Positions 20,561 to 30,571 of a stretch of DNA of 31,757 bases are shown here, piece by piece; positions within the stretch are counted from its first letter, which is position 1, and the number at the start of each line of letters is the position of its first letter. The position numbers and the translations under genes are program-made. Source of the stretch: Trachelipus rathkii (taxonomy: Eukaryota; Arthropoda; Malacostraca; Isopoda; Trachelipodidae); contig JABUQX010078590.1 of NCBI GenBank assembly GCA_015478945.1, positions 1-31,757 of the forward strand. The letters are read 5' to 3'. The notes under the pieces are model-generated. The model saw nothing but the letters and a program-made list of their open reading frames with translations. It was not told where the DNA came from and ran no database searches.

Positions 20561-22560
20561 GTAATAGTGTGTTCCGCTCGTATGTTATGGTGTAGTTTGG
20601 TATTTGTTGTTTGTTGTGGTGTTGGGGGGGTTGATGGTTGTTAGGTGTGGGACTGTAGGTGTGTTTGATTGGTTGACGATTTGTATTGGTCTATGTATAT
20701 AACTATTCTATGGTTCGATTAGTTGTTTATGGAGGTGTTTGTTTGAGGACTGTATTTTTTGAGTGTACGTCTGTGTTGGTTAGGTGGGTGTGTGTTGTAT
20801 ATGTGTCGATTGTAGTGTTTGATGTATGGTATGATGAGCTAGTATTTGTATATATATATCTATATGTGCGAGGTATGTGTAAGTATGTTTATATATATGA
20901 GTGAGCGTAATCGTAATGAGAGTATTATCTGGTTATATGAGTAGTTTTGTGGGTGTGAGTGTGATGTTGTGATAGGTTACAGGTGAGTGTGGTGTCGTAT
21001 TATGTAGTGTGAGGATGTAGAGGAGGGTGACTAGTTATTATGAGTAAGTGAGGTGTATGAGGTAGTTAGGTTATGTGTTTGTGACGCGTATGAGTGGTGT
21101 GTGTGGGTGAGAGTTATAGTAGATTCAGGTACCATAGAGTATTATGTTTTAGGGGTCATTGGGCTGAAGTGAGTGGGTGAATTACGTGCTATTGAGGGGT
21201 GTGACGTAGTGAGTGGGAGGTTGGTTTATAGTTGTGTCTTGGTATGGTATAATATAGTTATTACCTCACTATATTATTTATTCTTATTCGGTTTTCGTTC
21301 GGGGCGGGGGTTTTGTGGTGTTTTTGAGTTAGTGTATGTGATTGATCTAGTTGTATAAGTTAGGGGGGGTGAGTATGAGTTATTCTAGGAGATGGCAGCA
21401 TGGCGGCACTCGACGTTATTATATTGAGAGAGAGGAGTATATCAGTATTATATTATTATATATTATTAATATTATAGTTATGTTTTAAAATATAGGTGTG
21501 TGTATTCTCATATTGGATCGTGTCTTCGCGAGTGTGACACGCTCATCGTGTCTTCATGCGCGATGCGGAGCGTGCTTATTCGTCATCGGGCATCGTTCTT
21601 GATTCGTGCATCGTTCGAGAAAGTTACTGGAGGAATCGTTTTCATCTTCTATTCCTAATTCCTACTTAGTGGATGCGTCCTATCTTAGGTTGGTTATGTT
21701 GGTGGTGTGGGTGGTTGTGGTGTGTTTTGGTGAGGTGTGGTGTGTGTTATAGTGAGTATTTGTCTCTACGTTATTCTGGCTCACGGTGTTTGGTAGTTCT
21801 TCACAGTGTATTGAGTAGTTTATTGGTTTACGTGTACGGTCGTTGTTTTGTAGTACGTGAGGTGGGTGGTAGGGTTTGGTTGTGTGTGGAGTGTAGTCTA
21901 GGCTATGTTGTGGCTGGTAGTGTTTTGAGTTTTGTTAATATTATTGTTTTTGTGTTTGTTTTTTAGGTGTGGGTGGTGTTGTTTATTGTCGGCTGTTAGT
22001 TGCTGTCATGTTGTGTATGTGTGTTTTGTGCTTGTATTGTTGCGATTTTTAGTGGTCGTGATCGTTATCTGCGGTGAATCGTGATGTAGGTGTGGTTGTA
22101 AGTCGTATTTGATGTCGAATTGGTTTGAGTTTTTGAGCTTGTGAGTTGGTATAGGGTTGATGTTGGGTGGTAGTTGAGTATTTGAGTCGGTCGCTATCAC
22201 TATCAGTGAGTTAATATAGTGAGGTTACCATCAGTAGTACGTTGAGTGCGGTTAGTGGTATTCATGGTGAGTGAGTTTGGTGTAATGATGAGTGTGTGTA
22301 GTATTAATAAGGTATATATATATATAGTAGGACGAGTGTAGTGTATATGAGTCTATTGAGCCCGTGAGTCCCTTATCTACGAGTACTGCCCTATCCTTGA
22401 GTGTATGTGGAGTTGATGAGTATTTCTACTTCGTGGTTGGTGAGTTTAGTGTTAGAGGGCAATCATTGTGTTAGTTTGTGGTCGTACTCTGAGTGAGTAT
22501 ATTCACCACCTCATTTAATTTCTACGTACTATGCGCTACGTATATGGTATATATATATAT
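20561..22560. other. G/T-rich plus strand block, no recognised gene
   Basis: About 2 kb in which the plus strand is dominated by G and T (TGTGTG, GGTGTG and GAGTGAG strings), with few C. It resembles a highly degenerate GT-rich satellite more than coding DNA, although no fixed repeat period is visible. Val/Cys/Trp-rich plus-strand frames (for example 21673-21966) are by-products of the composition. A more balanced patch with repeated CGTGTCTTC lies at 21520-21625. Confidence 0.45.
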
Positions 22561-23483
22561 ACTAGAGTGAGTATATTATAATAGTGAGTGCTATAGTAGT
22601 CCCGAGAGTGTGGTTGGGTGTTACTATTAACCTACCCGTATTTATATATGTACCCTACTGGTTTGTGAGCTTTATTTATAGTATCCCTGCTGTTACTATA
22701 TACTATGTTCTATCATTCGTCTCGAGGTTGGAGTTATTATTATTATTTCGTATATTATACATAAAGTGCAGTGTGCTATCCCTTTTCTATCTCGTTTTAT
22801 ATTTTGTTTTACTTTTAACGCTTTCGTTACTTTCGTAAAAGAGACGGATATATTATATCATCGTGAGTTATTTTTCATCCACATGCGTTACCGGTTACCG
22901 TTTAATGTCTACGAGTTTATAAAATATTTTCTGAATCGGAAGTATTTTAAATTGTAACTTAGATTCGTTTTCGATCACAGATAAAAAAAATGGTGCCGCA
23001 GAGAGGAGTGCGGAGAGCCCTCCTCTCAATGGCTAAAAATATTATTCTTACACGTTATTACTCCTCTTATACATGAGCGAGTGTTTTATCTTATGATGTA
23101 TTCTCAAATTTCTTATTGTTCGCTGAAGAATAAAAGAGTGCTGATTGGTTATTATTTTAAGGTCATTAACTTCTTTCGGTTCTTACTTGGAAACTTGCGT
23201 GCGTTTGGGTGGAGGCCTAGGTGGGAGAAAATAATTAAGAAAGTGGCTAATAAGGTTTTAATTTATAAAAAAATATACAATATTTGTTATTGGAAACTGT
23301 AAGCGGGTATGTCCTATATTTTTAAATATAATTATCATATAGTAATTTAATTTTAATTGGTGTATACTGCTTTGGATATGTTATTCTTGGTCAATGTCGT
23401 GCAATATGTTATTCTGCTTTAGTGTCTTAAGCCTATTAATTATTTTATATGTCTTGATATTGTGCTTTATATCATTATTAATT
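22561..23483. other. Unassigned region with two short open frames and a hairpin
   Basis: Plus-strand frames at 22584-22838 (hydrophobic, T-rich) and 23081-23302 (73 codons, with NLRAFGWRPRWEKIIKK) are not recognised. The second is basic and less compositionally biased than its surroundings, and could be a fragment of a mobile element. Between them GAGAGGAG (23001-23008) and CTCCTCTC (23020-23027) form a perfect 8-bp stem with an 11-nt loop. Confidence 0.3.
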
Positions 23484-24090
23484 TATGTTAGGTGTATATT
23501 ATGATTTTGATTTTTATTATATTATTATTTTTATTTATTATTTTATTATTATTATTATTATATTTATTATTTTATTTTATTTTTATTTATTTATTATTTT
23601 TATTTTATTATTTATTATCTTTAATTTTTATATTTATAATATTATTATTTATTTGTTTATAATTTATTAATATATTATTATATTTTATTTAATTATTTTC
23701 AACTAGTTTTTATTTTTTTATATTTTTTTGTATTTGCAAATTCGTGACGATTCGAATGTAAGGATTTTTTTTATTTTTATTTATTTTTTTATTTTTTTTA
23801 TTCTTATATAATTAGGCTTGTATAGGGTATATTAAAATTTGAAAAAGTATTTTAATACTTTTATTTTATTATTTATTTTTTTATTTTTTTTTATGTCTTC
23901 TTTCTCTTTTTATTTATTTTTGGTTGTCCTCTTATTTACCATTTATTTATTATTTTATGTTATTATATATATTTATTTTATTTATTTTGAGAATATTGAT
24001 CGATTGATGTTTGTAGTTTTTATTATATTTATATTTATTATTATTTTTATTTATTTTTATTTATTTATTTATTTTATCTTATGGACTATG
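23484..24090. repeat. TTA/TTTA low-complexity tract
   Basis: About 600 bp of T-rich plus strand built of TTA, TTTA and TTTTA units with little C or G. The long Phe/Ile/Tyr frames here are repeat artefacts. Confidence 0.85.
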
Positions 24091-24578
24091 TATATGATAG
24101 GTCATACTATATATAGTATAGTATTATATGAGTTATATATATATCTATATATTGATAATAGTATAATATAGTATATATATATAGGCGTATATATATAACT
24201 TATTTTATTATTAGTTAATTTTTAAGTCACGGTTTTCTAATTAAATTTTATATACTATGTTTTTTTTTTTTTATTATTTTTATTTATTATTATTACTGTA
24301 TATGAGAGGAAGTTTATTTATTTGGTGTATATAGATATATAGGTATAATAGTAGTATAGAGAGAGAGAGTATATATTTTTGAGAGTGGTGGGTATAAATA
24401 AATAGATTACTATATAGTATATACTAGCCAGCCAGGCTATCTTAATTTATATTTTGTTCTTATCACTCATAGTTTATATGTCTAGCTCATAGTATATAGT
24501 GTTAGTTACATATATATATATATATATAATAGTAGTAAGGTATATTATAATATATATATATATAGCTATATGCTAGCA
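24091..24578. other. AT-rich spacer
   Basis: TA- and GA-containing simple DNA with no gene. It runs up to the left inverted repeat of the next element. Confidence 0.6.
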
Positions 24579-24634
24579 TCCCGAAAGCCCCATGCATGTA
24601 ACCTTTAAACTATAACAGCTACAGAAAATAAATA
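24579..24634 (+). repeat. Left inverted repeat of copy B
   Basis: TCCCGAAAGCCCCATGCATG followed by TAACCTTTAAACTATAACAG and CTACAGAAAATAAATA. It is inverse to 25196-25252. Confidence 0.82.
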
Positions 24635-24864
24635 ACATTTTTGTAGGATGTTTAAGAAGCAATTTCATCGATTAAACTTAAAAAAAATATATATTTATTC
24701 AATATTTATAAAACGTAAATATTATAGCATAATCTTAGGTCTGGCTAGGCGTTCTCTATCAACCTTGCCATGCCTCAGTAAATACGAGAGCAAGGGTTTA
24801 CCAAAATAGTGTTTGTTTTATTATGTGCTCGGGAGAAATGTTATTTTTTCTTTTTATTTCCTTT

Positions 24865-24995
24865 TTAGGGGGTTCGAGCCGACGGAGGGACAGAGGGGGA
24901 GGAAGTCCCCCCCGGCGTCCCCGGGTAGGCCAAGAAACACCTACTCTGTCCATCTTTGTTGTTTACCCGTGGAGCTATTCCTTTAGTTAAAAAGA
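24865..24995. repeat. GC-rich dispersed module, copy B
   Basis: Opens TTAGGGGGTTCGAGCCGACG and closes GCTATTCCTTTAGTTAAAAA; both strings are shared with copy A at 15027-15260. Copy B is about 100 bp shorter in the middle. Confidence 0.75.
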
Positions 24996-25195
24996 AAATA
25001 ATTCAACAGTTGTGGCACCTTTGCGCGCCTCCCCTTGGAGTACTCGATGCTTCTTCGTAAGTTGTCCAAAAACGCGTAATATTATACAAGTTTTCCAACA
25101 TTTTTAACAATTTAAAATTTTAAAAAGTTTTATTTTTTTATCTTTTTATTTTTTTTTATTTCATGGGTAAAAATGTGTCCTAATTAATAAAATTA

Positions 25196-25252
25196 TATTT
25201 ATTTTCGTGTAGCTGTTATAGTTTTTTAGTTACATGCATGTGTCTTTCGGGA
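25196..25252 (-). repeat. Right inverted repeat of copy B
   Basis: Read on the minus strand it begins TCCCGAAAGACACATGCATG and continues TAACTAAAAAACTATAACAG, mirroring the left end. Confidence 0.82.
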
Positions 25253-25314
25253 GCTGAACCTATTATAGTATATATATATTATATATATGTATCTAATATA
25301 GTTTATATATATAT

Positions 25315-25354
<40 letters not shown>

Positions 25355-25478
25355 TATATATATATTATATATATATATATATATAATATATATAACTATT
25401 GCATTAGACATAATATTCAAGAATCATAATAAAAGAAAATTAACAATTATTATTACTATTCCTACATATTTTGAAGAC
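25253..25478. repeat. (TA)n tract and short spacer
   Basis: TA tract at about 25262-25400, then a short AT-rich spacer. Confidence 0.75.
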
Positions 25479-25615
25479 GGTAACGTTAACGATTAACGTT
25501 AACTTCCGTTCCATTCTTTACCGATAAACGCTTTAATGATTAACGCCGTTAATAATTTTTTTTTTAACGAATTATGATAAACGGCGTTAACTTCCTCATT
25601 AACGGTGCCCATTTG
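25479..25615 (-). mobile_element. hAT-like terminus with GTTAACG subterminal repeats
   Basis: Read on the minus strand from 25615 the sequence begins CAAATGGGCACCGTTAATGA and carries repeated GTTAACG/CGTTAAC units, with three GTTAAC palindromes in about 100 bp. The opening matches the general form of hAT ends (CA...GGG) followed by short subterminal repeats. No second end or transposase is seen, so this is a solo end or the end of a small deleted copy. Confidence 0.45.
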
Positions 25616-26164
25616 GTATGTATATAAATATATATATATATATATATTACATATATAGTATATATATATATAGTACTATATAAGTATTAATATATATATA
25701 CGTACTATATCGTATTATAAGTATTATTATTATATATGAAATATATATATTTATATAATATATATATATAATAATGATATATATAAATTATGTTTTCCCT
25801 TACTAGTTTTCGGGAGTGTTAGTAGCTTCGTATAGTGTTGATGGGAGGTCGGGAGGATCGGTGTACTGGCAGTTAGGTTCCTTGATCTCGATCTCGAAAT
25901 TGAGGTTATGTGGTGATAATGAAATGAAAGAAATATATATATATATATATTATATATATAGTATATATTAATATAGGGTAAAAATATTATATATATATTT
26001 ATACATTTGTTATAGGTAGAGTGCAATTTTATATTGCTGTATATAATATATATATATTTATACTATATATAATATTAATTTTAGTTATTATATATCATAT
26101 ATAAACCGGTACTTTGATATTGTCTGATTTCAGATTACTATCATCTAGTGTTTAATTGCGAGTC
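25616..26164. other. TA tracts with a short unique spacer
   Basis: TA-rich DNA at 25620-25785 and 25930-26110; the unique stretch 25790-25930 shows nothing recognisable. Confidence 0.6.
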
Positions 26165-26405
26165 TAGTTTTCTTATTTATTTATCCATTCTTTCAAATGA
26201 TAAAGATTGCAAAATTTGTAACCCTTTACTTGACTCGGGCCCTGGGGCTGCAGCCCCACTATCACTGACTCTCTCACCAAGTTTCTTTAGAGGAGAAAAG
26301 AAGTCAGAATTTTATTGGATTCGAACCATTTAGAGAGACCACTGGACCCAAAATAATCTGCATCCGAGGTAACCTATCCATCACTCAATTAACTAAACAA
26401 TTAAA
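26165..26405 (-). mobile_element. Second tRNA-derived SINE-like unit
   Basis: On the minus strand GGTTCGAATCC (26317-26327) is a perfect Pol III B box. About 45-60 nt upstream, TTGAGTGATGGATAGG (about 26374-26389) resembles a degraded A box (tRNAs: AGCTCAGTGGATAGG). The body after the head includes the 14-bp palindrome GGGGCTGCAGCCCC (26244-26257). The head differs in sequence from the unit at 4045-4232, so the two come from different tRNA ancestors or families. It abuts the BEL/Pao remnant. Confidence 0.5.
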
Positions 26406-26409
26406 TTTG

Positions 26410-27545
26410 AAATTAGTGGTGGAAGTTCTTAGTTGAGATAGGAGACTTAATAATGCCATACTTCTTTGAGATACTAATTTTTCAATTCTCCTCCCTACAA
26501 ATTAACATTTTAATAAACTTATTGCATGTCATTTTCATAATATTCATCACCCCTTAGGAATTTCAGAACTTCTTTTGATCATTTGTTGGAAGTTCTATTT
26601 TAAACGCGTGCGAAAAACTTTAAAGAAGATAGTCCTCCCATGCGTTCTGTGCAAACGAGTCCAGTCAGTCATTTTCGTTCAGCTCCTCTCTTGGCTTTGC
26701 CTAGTTCTCGTGTGGTGGAGAGCAATTCATTTACAGTCACCGGATTAGACTTTACAGGTTACTTATATGTAAAGATCTAGGAAACTGCCATCATTAAGTG
26801 TTATATAGTTATGTTTACTTGCTCTATTACCTGAGCTGTTCATCTAGAGCTTGCCGTCGTAGGTTCATAGGCAGATGTGGAACCCATTCTATAACATTCT
26901 CGGACAACGTGACTTATTTTCAAGCAGCATCTTAGTATATTAACCATTTGCATACGTCACCATAGGTTAGAGATTTTTTGACCGAATATTCCATTACTTT
27001 GAGATTTAACCCCGCTTGTAGTAGCCACTACGGTGGGCTCTTCAAACGTTTAGTCGGATTAACTAAAACTAACCTCAAGAGAATTTTAAAAACTGCTCTA
27101 GTCACATGGACGAGTTTTATACAGTTCTCGCTGAAATCGAACCAGTTCTCACCTTTGTGGGAGACTAGTTCCATTGTGAGGAGCCTCTCACCCCTTCCCA
27201 GTTACTTGTGGGTTATAAACTCAACTCTCTTCCTATTTCGGAAGAGCTTTAAGAGTCGGTCACTATTTACTGGAACCAGGTCAAATTAAATAGAAGGTGT
27301 CAGTATATAATTCCAGGGTTGGAGTAAAAAGTATTTACTTAATCTTAAACAATCATGGAATGTTTCTGACCATTCTTACATTGCTATAGGTGATACAGTC
27401 TTGGTAGAGGACGATTGACCTCGACTGAAATGGATATACGGTAAAATAAAAATCCTCCACACCTCTCTCAATGGTTATGTCCGGTCAGTATCATATCACT
27501 AGAGTTATAGTGAGTCTACACCCGTTAGAAATTCATTCTGATATT
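26410..27545 (+). pseudogene. BEL/Pao LTR-retrotransposon integrase remnant
   Basis: Plus-strand motifs appear in order across frame changes. An N-terminal zinc-binding region shows CHFHNIHHPLG (about 26525-26557) and CVLCKR (about 26640-26657). The catalytic core has VTGLDFTGYLYVK (Asp at 26748-26750), CSITRAVHLEL and SDNVTYFQA (Asp at 26903-26905). The segment SSHYGGLFKRLVGLTKTNLK (27023-27082) follows; at the position where relatives have the catalytic Glu (GGxxERLV) this copy has Lys (27044-27046). The C-terminal part has GDTVLVEDD and LKWIYGKIKILHTSLNGYVR, typical of the BEL/Pao integrase tail. In-frame stops and frameshifts throughout, plus the E-to-K change, make it inactive. Gag, protease, reverse transcriptase and LTRs are not seen, so only the end of pol remains. 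Confidence 0.83.
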
Positions 27546-28552
27546 TTTTTTTTTAGATAACGCGTCCCCTTCAAAGAATAATACCTCGACATTAGGTTCC
27601 AACCGAAGAGAACTACAAGCCAAGCTCAAATTTTAGCAAGGCAACGCATTAAGGCTATTTTTTTAGGCGAAAAATAGTTTTTTTTTTTTTTTTTTTTTTG
27701 TTTTTTTTTTTGGCTTTTTATATCGGATAACATTAGTAATAATGTGTTCTAGCACAGTCTAAGCTCATTACGCGTCAGCCTTGTCGGACAGCATCGTCTT
27801 TTTATCTGTTGTGCTTCTATAGGAACAACGCTGTGGGAGAACTCATGTTGTCTTGATCTCGTGGCTTCCCTTGACCTTCGGGAAGTTAGAGTGACAATTT
27901 GGCTATTGATTAATGCTGTTGCATCAACTCTGTATATTAATACTATTTGGTTTAAGGTACACGACTGTGATATGCAAACCTTTCGAAGCTTTTGGGGAAA
28001 TTGTAGGGCTGCAACGTCATTTTCTTTCATGATGTGTCCTTTGTTTTGTAGGATAACTATATAATTATCGGTGTGGGCCCTTCTTGTTAATTTCCCATTC
28101 TCTGGAGCTCTTAGGATCATGGGTGTATCGTTGTGACATGATCATGCTGGATGGAGAAATTTCCTGGATCTTAAAGAGATAACATCCCCTTTTATGCATT
28201 TCCCGGGAATAAAAAGAGATCACATTCTCTTTACAATATTCAATCATCACTTTATTTCCTGAGAATGTGTTTTTGGCGTTCCCAAAGTTCACAATCTCTT
28301 CGAAGGGGAGTATTTATTTGCTTTTCCTGTTTCATTGCATCAAAATTACTGTCTGGTGTAGTAGGACAGGTGATTGCCATTACCGAGGTATAAAACCTTT
28401 AGTTGCGGGGGGTGATCTATAGATTGTTTTTTTAATTTTTTCTAAAGATGGTTGAACAAAATAAAAATAAATGTTATTTACAGGGGTCGTATTTGGTAGT
28501 CTGTTATCCAAACCGTTCAAAGGGATACAGAGTGTTCAGTACCTTATATGTT
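27546..28552. other. Unassigned, with long T-runs
   Basis: T-runs at about 27546-27556 and 27678-27711 could be retroelement tails read on the minus strand. The minus strand is open at 27749-28120 (123 codons) and 28065-28292 (75 codons). I recognise neither, but composition is balanced and they sit next to retroelement remnants, so they may be decayed retroelement protein. Confidence 0.35.
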
Positions 28553-29060
28553 ATTCATCATTTGTGAATTTTTGAACATCCTTCAAGCGAGACTGAAATT
28601 TCATTGAGGTTGAGGGTAGAGAGGTCAGACAAAGGTCTTCCAAGAACCTGTTGACACGTTTATAAAAGAATTGCTCTGGAAATGAATTAAATTTAGCAAA
28701 CTGAGTTAGAAATTGAACTTCGTTATGAAAATCCAATCTACGCATCTATAGATGGATCTAGAAGTTTTGGCTAAAGCTCTTAAAAATTTCGGCAGGAACA
28801 AGTATTCTGACAACTTGCCCCTCAGAGGAAGCTGAAAAAATTGGTACCAAGCATAGTTGTGGTAGGCTTTCTATAGATGGAAGTAGAAAAGCCACCCACA
28901 GTACGGTGCACTCTGACATCTAAAAAGGGCAATGAGTTCTCATACTCCTCCTCCTTTTTCGTCCTAAACAGCCAGATGTGGATTCATCATTGCAGGTAGT
29001 TTATTGTAAAGGTTCTTTACACTTTGGCTCCCACTCTTCCGAGGCTAGTTAAAACCTTCA
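28553..29060 (-). pseudogene. Penelope-like element reverse transcriptase fragment
   Basis: On the minus strand, from 29060 downwards, come LPAMMNPHLAV (relatives: LNxxHPxIxF), then LPFLDVRVHRT (LPFLDV at 28915-28932), GGFSTSIYRKPT (YRKPT at 28861-28875), a degraded spacer, LDFHNEVQFLTQFAKFNSFP and EQFFYKRVNRFLE (28745-28620). This LPFLDV / G-F-x-T-x-x-YRKPT / x-GYP-x-x-F order marks the C-terminal part of Penelope-like reverse transcriptases. The YxDD box would lie just upstream of 29060 and is not visible, so the copy is 5' truncated. No GIY-YIG endonuclease motif is recognisable downstream. Stops and frameshifts are present. Confidence 0.72.
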
Positions 29061-30203
29061 ATTAAATGCAATTTTATAAAACTGTTCAATTTTATAAAGT
29101 AAATTATTATGGGTTTTATTTGAAGCGTCAGAGACAGGAATAGTTTTTATTCAGATATGGAAGGAATTTGCTGCCGACGTGTGTGTGTTGAAGGGTGCCC
29201 TCGGTTATTAGTTCTTTATTGCAGGTGCGATCTTGTCCAAGTCCCGTTGTGACTGTATGGCCCAGGAGCAGCTTTACTACGCTTGAGCAGCTGTGAGATT
29301 TCTAGAAGGCATCTGTGTCTGGTCATGTTTAGATAAAAATAGACCAGTTGAACGCGTCAGCTGAAGAATTTCTGCTATCAGCGTACCGCATTCTGCAGAG
29401 AGCCGTCATGACATTCTCAAAAGATAGCTTCAAGGTGTTTGTCTCCGCGTCAGGTTTGCTGAGCGAAGATTCTCGAGAACTTGTTTGTTATTCGATATGT
29501 CGTACCAGTAGTAGTTTGAAGGTCAACTTAAACTTCTGATGGCCTCCTTCAATTAAGTTATTTTTTGTTTTAATTTCAGTTATTAGGTTTTATTTATTTT
29601 ATGTTGTATTTATTTCTTAGATGTTTATTTCATTTCACTGCCTTTCATTTTTATCTCACTGTTTAGATTTCATTTTTTATTGACTCTTGTGCCAAATGTA
29701 TATTTATTTATAAATATACTTATTTTTTAAAACTGCTCCAACACACATGAAACAAATTTCCTTGAATTATTTTCTCGACAAGCATTGTTTTCGTTATTCA
29801 TTATACATTCCTCCCGAGACTTGTCATCTAATAACAGGTAGTTTATTAATAGTTCAAAATTTTGCTATATTTTTTAATTTTCTAGATTGTTTTTATTAAC
29901 TTTGTCTCTTTTTCATTTTCGTTGTACTTGATGGAATTGTATCAGTGATCATTGATGATTCTATAAGTATGATATTGTTGTATTTGTTCAATCACTTTAT
30001 ATTATTGTTATTATTGATTATTATTATTATTATTATTATTTGTTATTATTTTATTATTATTATTAATTAATTATTATTATTATAAGTTATTTATTACTTA
30101 TTAACCTGACAAATACAGTATCTAAATCGTTTTTTAATTTTTTAAGCTGTTGCAAGTAGTGTATGTTATTGTTTGACTCGTTAATTCTTATATTTGTTTT
30201 AGG
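29061..30203. other. Unassigned, with TTA simple repeat
   Basis: A plus-strand frame at 29348-29539 (63 codons) is not recognised. T-rich DNA follows from 29550, with a (TTA)n tract at about 30005-30095. No gene seen. Confidence 0.4.
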
Positions 30204-30238
30204 TCTGATGGATCAGTTTACGTTAACCCGAAACGTCC
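30204..30238 (+). ncRNA. Hammerhead-ribozyme-like motif of Penelope-element type
   Basis: TCTGATGG at 30204-30211 and CCGAAACGTC at 30228-30237 match the two conserved core strings of minimal hammerhead ribozymes (CUGAUGA and GAAA), spaced for a short stem II. The trailing CGAAACGTC is the form seen in hammerheads reported in Penelope-like retroelements. Here the seventh core base is G instead of A, and stem II pairs only partly (GG/CC, then GUU/AAC with a bulge), so activity is doubtful. A Penelope-like RT fragment lies 1.2 kb away on the opposite strand. Confidence 0.45.
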
Positions 30239-30571
30239 TAATTAAATGAACTATCTCATGTAAAGGCTTCCTGTTTCGTCTTTTTTTACTTCTTTATAAA
30301 GTGTGAAGGTTCCGTAAGAGTACAAAGTCGTAAGAAATTGCTCATTGAGTCCATTTAAGTATTAATATATTGATACTTATATATATAATTATATAATTAT
30401 GTAATTATGTTTAGTATACTATAACGTATATATATATATAGTGTAGTATATATTTTGTTCAGTCTTACGGTACAGGGTATTATTATGATAGTATCGTATG
30501 TATTATTTTTCGGTTAAGTTTTGTAGGGTATATAGATGTATATATAGGTATATTGGTGAGGGGGGGTTGGT
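30239..30571. other. Unassigned AT-rich DNA
   Basis: No gene seen; TA-rich at about 30360-30460. Confidence 0.5.

Larger units (their letters stand above)
24579..25252. mobile_element. Unrecognised inverted-repeat element with GC-rich core (copy B)
   Basis: The left end TCCCGAAAGCCCCATGCATG (24579) and the right end read inward, TCCCGAAAGACACATGCATG (25252), stay matched for about 56 bp through TAAC, AAACTATAACAGCTACA and GAAAATAAATA, roughly 85-90% identical by eye. The element is about 674 bp with no coding frame of note. Its core holds GC module copy B (24865-24995). The layout is that of a non-autonomous DNA transposon (MITE-like). The flanks give no clear target duplication, so the superfamily is unknown. 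The partial relative at 15027-15570 shares both the GC module and the right end, which shows these parts belong together. Confidence 0.72.

Noticed and set aside
21673..21966. 97-codon Val/Cys/Trp-rich open frame
   Set aside because: Composition follows directly from the G/T-rich strand; no domain seen.
23485..24171. Long Phe/Ile/Tyr-rich open frames suggesting membrane proteins
   Set aside because: They are produced by TTA/TTTA low-complexity DNA.
24871..24881. Pol III B box GGTTCGAGCCG in GC module B
   Set aside because: No A box at tRNA-like spacing, and copy A lacks the matching T residues.
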